Of a stretch of DNA of 64,000 nucleotides, positions 9,782 through 18,754 are shown in pieces. Source of the DNA: UBA12567 sp964598425 (lineage in GTDB: Bacteria; Planctomycetota; Phycisphaerae; Phycisphaerales; SM1A02); contig CAZRBV010000009.1 of the NCBI GenBank assembly GCA_964598425.1, positions 1 to 64,000 of the forward strand. The letters are read 5' to 3'. Below the pieces are notes generated by a model that did not search any database, was not told where the DNA came from, and was given only the letters and a program-made list of their open reading frames with translations. The translations under genes and the position numbers were made by a program. Each line of letters starts with the position of its first letter. The stretch's first letter is position 1.

Positions 9782-11134
9782 CTACCGCGAACCGCCTCGC
9801 AAGAAGGCCAGCCGATCTGCCCACGCGCGGTCTGCCATTGGCACCGGCAATGAGAGCGAGATGATCATGGCGAGCAGGCTGATGGTCTGCCCGGCATACA
9901 TGAAACTGTCGAATCCAGCCGCCACAAGCCAGGCCAGGAGCCATGCAAACACAACCAGACCGAAGGCTTCTCTCGCTGCGGCTCTCCAGCACTGCCGCCA
10001 TGTGGCTACCAGAATGATTGCGAGTAGACCGAAACCAATCAGCCCTGTTTCTGACAGCGACACGACGTACGTGTTGTGAGGATGTGAAGCGACATACCCC
10101 CTCCACTCAGGATCCGTGGACTTGTCGCTCCGCACAACCGCCTTGCTCGTATCGCGAAGTACATCGTCCTGCGCAATGAGTACCGAGAATCCGCCAGCCC
10201 CGACCCCCTGAACTGGGGCTGCTGTCCAGTAGACCAGCGCACGCTGATTCCAGAGCAATCGGATCATTTGATACCCAGCCGGGTTCCCCGTCTCAATGAA
10301 CTTCGTAATCCCATACCGTGTGTGGGCATAGATTTTCGTTGCGATCCCACAAAGCAGCGGCCAGGATGCGAGGATCAGAAGCGGCACAGACGCGGCGCAT
10401 ATGAGAACCCACCGCCGATACGCCGGTCTGCGAATCCAGATCACTGGGACCACCACGCCACTCGCGGCGATCGTGGCCAGCCATGCAGCCCGCCCACCGG
10501 CCGCAACCAGGCCCAGCGTGGCCAGGCAGAATCCAAGACCGGCCGCAATCCGCCACCAGCCACGCCCGAACATCATGACGCCGAGCCACCCATACAGGCC
10601 GATGAGCGACCACAGTCCGGCGTACGGCTCGTGGGTCATCAGCCCGCCAGCACGCTCAGCGAATCGGGCTGTCTCTGAGTACTCAACGGCAACCTCCACC
10701 AATTGAGATACATTGAGAACCGCGACTCCGCAGAGCGCGCACATGGCGAGCCACAGTCGTTGATCGATGACCGGCCACACGAGCACAGGGAGAATCAGCC
10801 AACGCAGCGCTCGCACGTGCTCAAGGCCGTACCAGGGCGCGGGGGACCACAACACAGTGACCGCCCACCACAGCACCAAACCGACGCTCGCAACCATGAC
10901 CGGTCGCCGCATCAAGGACCAGCACATGGCACCAGTGCAGTGCAGGCGAAGAATCGCATAGATCAACAGAACAACAAGTGCAATCGTGGCCCCAGCAGTC
11001 GTAACAGGAAGCAGACCGATGCAGACACCAGCCATGATCGCCTGAACCGAATGCCCAATGTGATCCGCTCGCTCGGCCGTCTCAAGATCGCCGGGGGAAA
11101 CATCTGCGTCGGAGCGGGGCGCGGCGGAAGTCAT
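9782..11134 (-). CDS. O-antigen ligase/polymerase (Wzy/WaaL-like) membrane protein
   Basis: Inner-membrane protein of 450 aa with about ten hydrophobic segments. A soluble loop near residues 275-355 ends in HPHNTYV (about 348), followed by ETGLIGF and another membrane segment; this H-x-H-N pattern is typical of the Wzy_C/WaaL superfamily. Such proteins polymerise lipid-linked repeat units or transfer finished polysaccharide to an acceptor. Its ATG overlaps the stop of the upstream Wzz-like gene by 4 nt (ATGA), so the two are translationally coupled. A second protein of the same type lies at 13895-15187, so one may polymerise and the other ligate. Which does which cannot be read from sequence. 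Confidence 0.8.
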   Translation of the reverse strand: MTSAAPRSDADVSPGDLETAERADHIGHSVQAIMAGVCIGLLPVTTAGATIALVVLLIYAILRLHCTGAMCWSLMRRPVMVASVGLVLWWAVTVLWSPAPWYGLEHVRALRWLILPVLVWPVIDQRLWLAMCALCGVAVLNVSQLVEVAVEYSETARFAERAGGLMTHEPYAGLWSLIGLYGWLGVMMFGRGWWRIAAGLGFCLATLGLVAAGGRAAWLATIAASGVVVPVIWIRRPAYRRWVLICAASVPLLILASWPLLCGIATKIYAHTRYGITKFIETGNPAGYQMIRLLWNQRALVYWTAAPVQGVGAGGFSVLIAQDDVLRDTSKAVVRSDKSTDPEWRGYVASHPHNTYVVSLSETGLIGFGLLAIILVATWRQCWRAAAREAFGLVVFAWLLAWLVAAGFDSFMYAGQTISLLAMIISLSLPVPMADRAWADRLAFLRGGSR

Positions 11135-12534
11135 GCGACCGAGGCTCGTTCACTCGCGGAACTCAGAATCGCAGAGAAGACCACGACATTGATTCCAATC
11201 AGGATTCCGACAAGCGCCGCGAGAGCCCAGATGATGACAATTGGAACCGGCCTGGAAACGGTTCCAAGAACAACGCCTGATTCAACAACTGATACGGGAG
11301 TCGAAAGCTCTCTGAGCTCGACAAGCTCCTGGAGCTGCCTCCTCGTCACCTCATTACCGATAGCGATGCTCGCCGCCACCCCGGAACCGAGTACTTCGGC
11401 AGTGCTCGCGCCCAACTCCGCTTCCCGCACATCGAATCCTCGTACAACCGGCTCTGCGAGCAGACGCTGCTCGGCCGCCGAGCACGCGACGCGCTGCGCC
11501 GCGATCTCCTGCTGCAACGTCGCTATTCGAATGTCGAGCGTCGCCAGTTTGACGGGCAGCTCGATGGTCAACTCCGTCAGCACCTGAAACCGCTCGCCAA
11601 TCCATCTTGAATGGCGATCGTCCAAACTCTCCATCGCAAGCACAAGCAAATCGGCCGAAGCTGGCGATTCTGCTGTTCGAGACTCCTGATCGAGCACACC
11701 CGCAGTTTCGTGTGCTCCAGCAATCAACACATCCAGTTGATCGATGCGATCTTTCAGAGTCGCTTGAGACTTCAACAACGTTTCTCTACTCACACGACCT
11801 GCTTCCAAGGCGGCTTCATGGCTTTGCAAGGTGGCTTCAGCCTCGGCCTTTGCTTGCTCCAGCCCTGCGCGAGCCTCGGCAACCAGTACGTCATCCTTGA
11901 GCCGCTCTTGATTCGCTTCAGCCAGCCGTTGACGCCGCAACGTCTCGGCCCCCTCCGCCAACAATCTGGAATCGGCTTCAAGCAGGTCAAGCTTGTACTG
12001 CCCCCGCTCAATCTCGCCGTCGACGCGGGCACGATCTCGCGCTGCGATGGGATTGACCAGCGAGACAAAGGATCTGGCGACCCCATCCAGAATGGCGGCC
12101 GCCTCATCAACCTTCTGAAGCGGAACCTCACTCGTGATGAGGACCAACTCGGTCCCCGCGATCGACACCTTCAACTTCAGATCCTCTCTGGGTTTCTCGC
12201 CATGCGCTGCCAACTTCTCATTGAACTCGGCGAGAACGGATGCCATAGACCACTCGATGCCCGATGCAAGGCCCTCTATCCCTTCGATCGTCGGAACAAG
12301 TTCCCACCGCCAGCGATCATGATCAAGCACGCGCCGCGGCACTTGTCCAAGTTCGACTGCGACATGAATCTCCTGCTTCTCCCCGTCCACGACGTTCCCG
12401 ACTGGAATCGAAATCAGGACAGTCAGAACCATCGCGACCATGACAATCCACCATCGCCTCCTGATGGCCACGATCACCGCAAGCATGTTCACGCCGGCCG
12501 CCTGATCACCCCAATCCTGCTGCAAGTTACTCAT
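11131..12534 (-). CDS. Wzz/GumC-like chain-length determinant, coiled-coil, no kinase domain
   Basis: Predicted inner-membrane polysaccharide co-polymerase of 467 aa. It has an N-terminal membrane segment after RRRWW, a periplasmic part with long Ala/Glu/Gln/Arg-rich coiled coils, and a second membrane segment near the C-terminus after SRPVP. There is no C-terminal tyrosine kinase, so it is not a Wzc/BY-kinase fusion. I prefer ATG 12534, with AAAGGA about 12 nt upstream; the frame could extend to a TTG at 12585. It overlaps the Wzy-like gene by 4 nt. The call rests on topology and context; sequence conservation in this family is low. Confidence 0.68.
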   Translation of the reverse strand: MSNLQQDWGDQAAGVNMLAVIVAIRRRWWIVMVAMVLTVLISIPVGNVVDGEKQEIHVAVELGQVPRRVLDHDRWRWELVPTIEGIEGLASGIEWSMASVLAEFNEKLAAHGEKPREDLKLKVSIAGTELVLITSEVPLQKVDEAAAILDGVARSFVSLVNPIAARDRARVDGEIERGQYKLDLLEADSRLLAEGAETLRRQRLAEANQERLKDDVLVAEARAGLEQAKAEAEATLQSHEAALEAGRVSRETLLKSQATLKDRIDQLDVLIAGAHETAGVLDQESRTAESPASADLLVLAMESLDDRHSRWIGERFQVLTELTIELPVKLATLDIRIATLQQEIAAQRVACSAAEQRLLAEPVVRGFDVREAELGASTAEVLGSGVAASIAIGNEVTRRQLQELVELRELSTPVSVVESGVVLGTVSRPVPIVIIWALAALVGILIGINVVVFSAILSSASERASVA

Positions 12535-12707
12535 CGTCACGCTGCATCCTTTGAACTCGTCCGCCACACGGCGTGAGCTGATCAATTACACACGTACCAC
12601 CCAATGATCGAGGAATCCACCCAACACCTGCGACCTCCATACCCGTGAAAACCGACCACAAGATACCGTTTCGCCGAATCGAGCACCGCCATGACGGTGA
12701 TGCCCCC
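12535..12707. other. Intergenic gap inside the polysaccharide locus
   Basis: About 170 bp between two minus-strand genes with no gene of its own. It probably carries a leader or promoter for the Wzz-like gene, but I could not identify boxes with confidence. Confidence 0.3.
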
Positions 12708-13811
12708 TCATGCCACATGAGACGACCGTTGGGGCGAAAGCAAGGCCAACTCAGCCTGGAGCGTCCGAGCCCGAGCTTCCGGTGACCACAGCCTGCGGAC
12801 CGACTCTTGTCCCGCCGCCCCCATCCTCGCTCTCAACTCCGGATCAGATGCGAGCCCATCCATTGCCTCGGCCAAGGCGTCAATATCGGTCGGGTCAACA
12901 AGGATCCCGACTTCGCCATCCGCCACGACATCAGGAATCGCCTGCCAACGAGCGCCGATCGCGGGCAATCCCGATGCGGCCGCCTCAATATAGCCCATGC
13001 CAAATGAATCGAGGGTTGACACGAGAACAAATGCATCTGACCGGTTGCGAAGTTCCTGAAGTTGATCCGTGTTGAGCCAACCGGCAAACTCGATGCGATT
13101 CTGGTGCCCCAGCGTATTGGCGAGGTTCTCCAACGCTGGCCGCTGGGGGCCGTCGCCAGCGATAACGATCCGAATCGGCTGCCTGCATCGGGCGGCCGCC
13201 CGGATCAGTCGATCCGCGCCCTTGCCATCGACGAGCCTGCAGGCAGTGAAGAAGACACACTCTTCCAGACCTGAAGATGCCAATGGCAGTTCGGATCGAG
13301 AGACCAACCCATCCTCAACCACGTTTGGTATGGCCACGGCTTCTTTCCTGATCCCCACTTCCGCCAGCCGCTGCGTCCACCACGGAACGACCACCGCAAA
13401 CTTGGTAGCGGGAAGGGTCATCAACCGAAATGCGGCGCGGCGCCATGGCCTGTCAAGCCACCAATCCACCGTGGGGCAATGGAGATGCCACAGCACAGGA
13501 ATACCGAGCATGCGGCACAGTGCCGCCACACCAGCGATCCGCACCATTGACGGAACCGCTCCACTGTGTACCCATGCAACATCTGGCCGAAATCCAAATC
13601 GGCACCGAATCAACCGAGGCAACGCGCAAAGCCAAGGAATCACCTTCCCCCATCGCGATCCGCTGTCATGGGTCGGAATGAACCTCCACTCAATCTCGCC
13701 AACACTCAAAGCGGTCAAGAAGCCCTGAATTGCAGTGGCCATACCCCCAAATGGGCTCTCGGGGGTCGTGCCCATCACAACGACTCGAAGCGAACGCGGT
13801 GGCTTGCTCAT
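12708..13811 (-). CDS. Glycosyltransferase, GT4 family (GT-B fold)
   Basis: Cytoplasmic or membrane-associated glycosyltransferase of 367 aa, predicted to add a sugar to a lipid-linked oligosaccharide. The N-terminal half has the G-G-M-A motif after PESPF. The C-terminal half has a donor-binding region with GDGPQRP, SDAFVLVST and the E-x7-E-like segment GMGYIEAAASGLP, as in GT4 retaining enzymes. ATG 13811 follows GAGGTGA at good spacing. It lies between the second Wzy-like gene and the Wzz-like gene on the same strand. Sugar donor and acceptor are unknown. Confidence 0.85.
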   Translation of the reverse strand: MSKPPRSLRVVVMGTTPESPFGGMATAIQGFLTALSVGEIEWRFIPTHDSGSRWGKVIPWLCALPRLIRCRFGFRPDVAWVHSGAVPSMVRIAGVAALCRMLGIPVLWHLHCPTVDWWLDRPWRRAAFRLMTLPATKFAVVVPWWTQRLAEVGIRKEAVAIPNVVEDGLVSRSELPLASSGLEECVFFTACRLVDGKGADRLIRAAARCRQPIRIVIAGDGPQRPALENLANTLGHQNRIEFAGWLNTDQLQELRNRSDAFVLVSTLDSFGMGYIEAAASGLPAIGARWQAIPDVVADGEVGILVDPTDIDALAEAMDGLASDPELRARMGAAGQESVRRLWSPEARARTLQAELALLSPQRSSHVA

Positions 13812-13894
13812 GGTCTGGTCACCTCACATCCACGAGCGCGTACAAGAGGGCCTGGTCCAAGCCAGCGATTTCGCAAGCGAGAAACTCCGGCATT

Positions 13895-15187
13895 CTAAGG
13901 TTTCCGCCGCCATGAAGTCATCAACAGGCTCACCATCCCGGCGACCACCAGCGCCAGCATGGTCGATGGGATCACCGATCCAATGGCGTGCCCAGCCAGA
14001 ACTGCATGCGTCAGGTAGATACCGGCCGAGAGCAAACCAATGCCAAGGATCGTGGAACCCGTGGCAAGCCATGCCGCAGCCCACGTGCCCAGCACCAGCA
14101 CGATTGCCACCCCAACGAGGATCGCAGCAGGTGCCCCTACTCCTGCTGCAAGATCGATCCAGTCGACCTCGATGGCCCGTAACTCCACATCTTCGTTCAT
14201 CCGCCGTGCGAGACCATATTGAACGCTGGCACGGCCAGGTCCAACGGACCACAACAGCATTGGATCACTTCCAAGTTCGGCAATAGCGGGCTCGGCTATG
14301 GCGCTTCGATTGACGTCCCCGTTGAGCATCCGCTGGAGTTTGCGAAACTGATGTGGGGAAGCGTTCACGAGGTAGGTCGCGACTCCGATCGCCGCAATCA
14401 CCAGAGTCAATTGCGCCACGCCGCCCAACCACCACACCACAACGGTCGAGTTCCCGCGATGAGCCGACTTGAGAGAGATCTGCCCTCGAAGTAAGACAAC
14501 CACGGTTGCACATGAGAGCAGCACCGGAGCAACCAACCCGAAGCGAGTCCCCAGCATGATGGACGCGATGCACGCCAAGCTGCAAGGGACAAGCATCACC
14601 TTCGATCGCGTGAAACCCAACCACAACAGCGGCGGAATCGCCACCGCAAGCGCCAAGCCTGTTTCATTCTGGCCAATCAGGAGCCCGGAACTCCCAACGC
14701 CCCACCAGTATGTCTGGCGTCCAATATTCAACATCGCAGGAACAATCACGAGCAGCGCCACAATCACCGTGAGCCATGCCACGACCAGCAGAATGGTGCC
14801 CGATCGCACGACACCTCGTCGAACAGCGTCGAGTATTGCCAACAAGAGGATTGGACCGAACGACACCCGAACGAGCCACTGCACTTCAGCGACGAGCAGC
14901 AGCGGATCCCACCCCCACAAAAAGCCACGCATCACCGCGAACACCGAGACCAGCATCACAAGTACGATCGCAACCAGCGTTGGCCAACTCCACCTGGTTC
15001 GAAGAACCAGCGTGGAAAGCGCGAGCAGGCAGATACCGCCCCGAATCACAGGCCCTAGGTGAACGCCCCCCGTCATCAAATCGTCTGCCGTTGCAGCGAC
15101 AGCAGCATCCCCGATGCTGGCGAAAAGAATCGACGGAAGAATCAGCGTTGAGAGCCAATCAGTGACCGAAGTTGAACGTCTACACAT
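13895..15187 (-). CDS. Second O-antigen polymerase/ligase-like membrane protein
   Basis: Membrane protein of 430 aa with about ten to twelve hydrophobic segments. A central GQNETGLALAVAIPP stretch and a larger extracytoplasmic loop (about residues 270-345) fit Wzy/WaaL-type proteins, though the HxHN signature of the other copy is not evident. ATG 15187 overlaps the last 8 nt of the upstream sulfotransferase gene (ATGTGTAG), indicating an operon. It is likely a repeat-unit polymerase, while the protein at 9782-11134 would be the ligase or the reverse. Confidence 0.65.
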   Translation of the reverse strand: MCRRSTSVTDWLSTLILPSILFASIGDAAVAATADDLMTGGVHLGPVIRGGICLLALSTLVLRTRWSWPTLVAIVLVMLVSVFAVMRGFLWGWDPLLLVAEVQWLVRVSFGPILLLAILDAVRRGVVRSGTILLVVAWLTVIVALLVIVPAMLNIGRQTYWWGVGSSGLLIGQNETGLALAVAIPPLLWLGFTRSKVMLVPCSLACIASIMLGTRFGLVAPVLLSCATVVVLLRGQISLKSAHRGNSTVVVWWLGGVAQLTLVIAAIGVATYLVNASPHQFRKLQRMLNGDVNRSAIAEPAIAELGSDPMLLWSVGPGRASVQYGLARRMNEDVELRAIEVDWIDLAAGVGAPAAILVGVAIVLVLGTWAAAWLATGSTILGIGLLSAGIYLTHAVLAGHAIGSVIPSTMLALVVAGMVSLLMTSWRRKP

Positions 15188-16223
15188 TGGTCATCCGATC
15201 ACGAGCGGCAGACCTCCACGCACGCATCCCCTTCACCAAACCCTCACGTTGGATCCCGTGTCTCAACAGTGCGAATGCATCGAGCGCCTGCCGCCATCGG
15301 GTCTCCAGGCCGCCGGGATCTGTCCCGTCGCCATCGATGTCATACCCCACCGACCTCGCCATGGGCGCCGTGATCTCTTCAATACGAGCAATCGTGCGCG
15401 CAGCGAATGTCTCACGCCACTTGCCACTGTTTCCGCCAACGATTTCGGTGCGGCCGCGAGTGTCACCGAGGTTCTCGGAGGGTGCCTCGAGCGACAACAC
15501 CGCTTCGTCAAAGGGAAGATCAAGAAATGACAGCGTTCCTCGAAGCACAGTTTCAGGGTTCAGGCACAAATCTTCATAACGCACCCGATGGTACTGCTCG
15601 GCATGCGCTTGACCCCACTGCTCAGCACGCGCCACGCAACGCTTCCATCGAAGCGCCCCACGGATGGGATCCTTACCCCACGCAAGCCGCGCAGAGCGGA
15701 CCTGATCGCGAGGGTCCCGGACGATGTGCACCACTCGCATGGCTGGGTCGAGGTCATGCAGCGACTCCAGGCGGGCGACATGCGAGGGGGACTTGTCCCC
15801 GACCATGACCTCGGGCCGCTCAGAAGCGCCAAGGGCTTCACGAAGAAACCACTCGAGGCACGCCCCAAGCGTCGTGCCAGCCGATATCCCACGTGATACA
15901 GACGGCACCGGCACAGATCGTCGCTGCGATGTGAATTGGTATACCGAGGTCGAGACGATTCGATCGAAGTGACAGAGGTCCTGGCCGGTCATCGGGTGAC
16001 TGCCCGGACCGATTTCGGTCCGCAGGCGCGGTATCCACACAGCCTCGATGACTGGCATGGCGATCTGGCCATGCCGATTCAGGAGATCCCGCAACAACTT
16101 CGTACCACTCCGAGGAAGACCCACCAGGAAGAGAAGGCCATGTCGACGGCCTGGCACAACGGAACTTCGCTGAAGATTGTCTGATTCGGCTGCTTGTGAA
16201 GGCTGGCCAGGTTCCCGCATCAT
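15180..16223 (-). CDS. PAPS-dependent sulfotransferase
   Basis: Sulfotransferase-family protein of 347 aa, expected to move sulfate from PAPS to a hydroxyl, here probably on a sugar. The 5'-phosphosulfate loop is LPRSGTK (about 36-42) and the 3'-phosphate motif is IVRDPRD (about 167-173) followed by a Ser two turns on. I chose ATG 16223, which has GGGAG 6 nt upstream; an earlier ATG at 16250 has no ribosome-binding site. It overlaps the Wzy-like gene by 8 nt and diverges from the flippase gene. A second, unrelated-looking sulfotransferase lies at 17691-18644, so the polysaccharide may be sulfated. Confidence 0.82.
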   Translation of the reverse strand: MMREPGQPSQAAESDNLQRSSVVPGRRHGLLFLVGLPRSGTKLLRDLLNRHGQIAMPVIEAVWIPRLRTEIGPGSHPMTGQDLCHFDRIVSTSVYQFTSQRRSVPVPSVSRGISAGTTLGACLEWFLREALGASERPEVMVGDKSPSHVARLESLHDLDPAMRVVHIVRDPRDQVRSARLAWGKDPIRGALRWKRCVARAEQWGQAHAEQYHRVRYEDLCLNPETVLRGTLSFLDLPFDEAVLSLEAPSENLGDTRGRTEIVGGNSGKWRETFAARTIARIEEITAPMARSVGYDIDGDGTDPGGLETRWRQALDAFALLRHGIQREGLVKGMRAWRSAARDRMTNV

Positions 16224-16414
16224 GCGTCGCTCCCGATGAGTACCATGCATGGCCCCGACTCTTCACCGTTTCCCGACAACCAAGAGGGGGAACTTCTTCT
16301 GGGGCGTCCATGGTATCAGGATCAATCCAGTGATGTGATTGCAGTATCGGCGGCTCATGGCGAGGAGCTTGAGACCTGCAACCAGTCCGTGAACTGGAGG
16401 AGGATGTCCCAACA

Positions 16415-17650
16415 ATGCGATCGAAGATTCTCGCGATCGGCGGACATGGCACATCGGCTGCTATTGCAACGCTTGCAATGATGCTCTACGCCCGTCATCT
16501 GCCCATCGCAGAATTCGGTCTCTACGCCACGGCATTCGCAATTACGACAGTTGGCATGATTCTCGCTCCGGGTGGTCTGCCCGACTATCTGCTGAGACTC
16601 GCTTCTCATGAACAGGGGAGCGCCAGATCTGCCGCACGAAAGCTCTTTGGGGCCGCCACGCTTTCCACCGCCGGCTCGCTGCTCCTTGTCCTCATACTCA
16701 TTTCAATCTTCATACGACAGCAGTACGTATTGCTCTTGCTCGCCTCGAGCGTCCTGCTTGCGACGCCCACGCAGATGCTCGCTGCAGCCTGCCGAATCGA
16801 GGATCGTTTCACGTACGTCGCGGCGCTGCTCCCAATTCCCAACGCCGTCAGACTGGGCGTCGCCATCGCAGCCATGGCAGCCTCGTTGGATCTGGCAGAG
16901 ATTTGCGTCGCAACGGCCATCGCAAGCACTGCGCTCGCGCTGGTCATGGCGGTGATTCTGGCGTGGCCTTCGTCCCGCCCGAGTGCAGTCACCTTTGCCG
17001 AGCCTCTACGAACCGCCTCTCCATACCTCCGAGCCAACGCCCTCTCCGCAGCCGCAAAGAACCTCCCAGTTCCGATTCTCAACGTGCTGATCGGGCCTGG
17101 CGCCGCAGCCGTTTTCTATTCGGCAAGCATGCTTCCTCGGCGGTCAAGCCTCATCGGCAATGCTGTCGCCGACACCGCCAGCCTGCCGAGATTGATGCGA
17201 GCTGCATCCGAGAGCGACGTCGCCTTTCTCGCTCAGTCGAGAGCGCTGATCTTGCACATGTCACTGCTGGGAATCGCGGTTGCCCTTGGCATTGCTGCGC
17301 TTGGGGTTCCCGTGCTCTGGTACATGCAGTACCTCTTCGCCATGCCACTCCTGTTTATTCTGTGCCTTCTCATTCCAATTCAGTTCGTGAACCTGGCATT
17401 CTCATCCGTATTGAAACACGGGCACACTGCTCGGGGGCGTTCAGGTGATTTGCTGGTCGCACTGATCGTCACAGGCGCTTTCCTCATCGCACTGGCACCC
17501 CCACTTGGCATCTCCGGAGCAATCATCGCCGTCGCAACCGCAGAACTGACACTACTCGGGCGGTACGTGCTTCGCTTCAAGCAATTCGCTGCCAAGGACA
17601 GCCGTGGTTCAGTCCCGCCTGCCGATGACGAGCCAGACGTAACGGACTGA
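16415..17650 (+). CDS. Wzx-like polysaccharide flippase (MOP superfamily)
   Basis: Inner-membrane protein of 411 aa with about twelve hydrophobic segments in the RfbX/MATE-like layout. It would flip undecaprenyl-linked repeat units to the periplasm. Features seen: an N-terminal GGHGTSAAIA helix, EFGLYA after the first segment as in many Wzx proteins, and PLGISGAIIA near the C-terminus. ATG 16415 follows GGAGGAGG by 11 nt; a nearer ATG is out of frame. It is transcribed divergently from the sulfotransferase at 15180-16223 and converges on the second one. Confidence 0.78.
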   Translation: MRSKILAIGGHGTSAAIATLAMMLYARHLPIAEFGLYATAFAITTVGMILAPGGLPDYLLRLASHEQGSARSAARKLFGAATLSTAGSLLLVLILISIFIRQQYVLLLLASSVLLATPTQMLAAACRIEDRFTYVAALLPIPNAVRLGVAIAAMAASLDLAEICVATAIASTALALVMAVILAWPSSRPSAVTFAEPLRTASPYLRANALSAAAKNLPVPILNVLIGPGAAAVFYSASMLPRRSSLIGNAVADTASLPRLMRAASESDVAFLAQSRALILHMSLLGIAVALGIAALGVPVLWYMQYLFAMPLLFILCLLIPIQFVNLAFSSVLKHGHTARGRSGDLLVALIVTGAFLIALAPPLGISGAIIAVATAELTLLGRYVLRFKQFAAKDSRGSVPPADDEPDVTD

Positions 17651-17654
17651 CACC

Positions 17655-17678
17655 GGCTGTGGTCGCTCAACTACAGCC
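17655..17678. terminator. Hairpin between convergent flippase and sulfotransferase genes
   Basis: A 9-bp stem with one G-T pair (ggctgtggt/actacagcc) and a 6-nt loop fills most of the 40-bp convergent gap. There is no T-tract, so termination is plausible only from position. Confidence 0.4.
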
Positions 17679-17690
17679 CGCACGGCGCTC

Positions 17691-18644
17691 TCAGTAGTCG
17701 CCACGCACCCACGCCTGCTCACTCCGCACACGATCCGTAAGGTCACCGTTGACGCCTTTGAAGTACGCCGACATCCACCGCCGCGTCTCGTCCTCAAGTG
17801 GCGGCGGTTTGAACGACTTCCGGTTCGCCTTGTCAAACCATCTTGTTGTCCGAGCGATTCGGGCTGGCCCGATCACGCGACGCAACGGCGCTTTGACCCA
17901 CTGCGGCACGAGCGGCTGCAAACGCATCGCCTTCGCCAATAGAGGGAATCGCGCCCGACCTCCGGCGTTGACATGCCGACTGGCAATGTCTTCACTCGAG
18001 AAGTCTTCGACCGAGAGGTCGAGCTGAGCAAACAGATCCGAGGTCGCAGCGGCCCAATCCTCAAAGAGGTCCTCTGCGACAATCACACAATGCCGATGCT
18101 CGCCGAAGTACTGGTCTACCAGGTCAATGTGATCGCGGTAGTGACCATTGAACAGATAGCCGTGCCGGCGAGAACCCTCAAGCTCATCAACCTGATCGCG
18201 GCCTCGTGCTCTCGCCGATTCAATCGCCTGCTCAAGAGTTGTCGATTGCTCTTCGCCCCGCATTCGGTTGTACCAGTACGCCGATCGAGCACGAGCAATT
18301 GGATTTCGAATCACCGTGACTGCCACAAGATCATCGGAAATCCGGCTGCCCTTCTCCAAACCCTCGGCATGACGGAAGAGCTCGATGTCCTTGCCGAGCC
18401 AGATCTCATGGTCTTCGGCATCTCCAAAGTACTTCCATGCCGCCCATTCTGGCGGCCTGCCGCGCTCACCGCTATCTGAGAGCCACACAGTCTCTGAGTA
18501 GGCCGAAGTTGCCACGGCGGGATGGCAGGCCATCAGCGACACGAGCCCGGTGGTTCCCGCCTTTTGCGATCCCACAATCAGCAAGGCCAGGCGATTGCTG
18601 AGCGAAGCCTCGGAACGTGTGGCGGCGGGATCCATGATCGACAC
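17691..18644 (-). CDS. Sulfotransferase family protein
   Basis: Predicted PAPS-dependent sulfotransferase of 317 aa. The 5'-phosphosulfate motif GSQKAGTT lies at about 25-32 and the 3'-phosphate motif RNPIARARS at about 113-121. These are close to the heparan/NDST-type bacterial sulfotransferases and unlike the other sulfotransferase in the locus. I prefer GTG 18644, which has GGAG 6 nt upstream; the frame opens at a TTG at 18656 and an ATG lies at 18635. The start sits directly behind the terminator-like hairpin of the upstream FG-GAP gene, so it may need read-through or its own promoter. Confidence 0.8.
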   Translation of the reverse strand: MSIMDPAATRSEASLSNRLALLIVGSQKAGTTGLVSLMACHPAVATSAYSETVWLSDSGERGRPPEWAAWKYFGDAEDHEIWLGKDIELFRHAEGLEKGSRISDDLVAVTVIRNPIARARSAYWYNRMRGEEQSTTLEQAIESARARGRDQVDELEGSRRHGYLFNGHYRDHIDLVDQYFGEHRHCVIVAEDLFEDWAAATSDLFAQLDLSVEDFSSEDIASRHVNAGGRARFPLLAKAMRLQPLVPQWVKAPLRRVIGPARIARTTRWFDKANRKSFKPPPLEDETRRWMSAYFKGVNGDLTDRVRSEQAWVRGDY

Positions 18645-18654
18645 GAACTGCTCC

Positions 18655-18732
18655 AAAAAGAAACACCCCGGCGGGTAGTCCTGCCAGCGGTTCAGATCTT
18701 TCGATCTGATGCGAGCAAGATACCTGCCGGGG
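18655..18732 (-). terminator. Long imperfect terminator after the FG-GAP gene
   Basis: On the minus strand ccccggcaggta pairs with tacccgccgggg (12 bp with one G-T), enclosing an inner 6-bp hairpin cagatc/gatctg. The closing arm is followed by TGTTTCTTTTT. It starts about 20 nt after the stop codon of 18755-20494. Because it abuts the next gene's start it could act as an attenuator for the sulfotransferase. Confidence 0.6.
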
Positions 18733-18754
18733 CGGTATCACGAAGCAAATCGGC

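Noticed and set aside
12535..12585. Longer TTG start for the Wzz-like gene
   Set aside because: The 17 extra residues are polar and precede no signal; ATG 12534 is the better choice.
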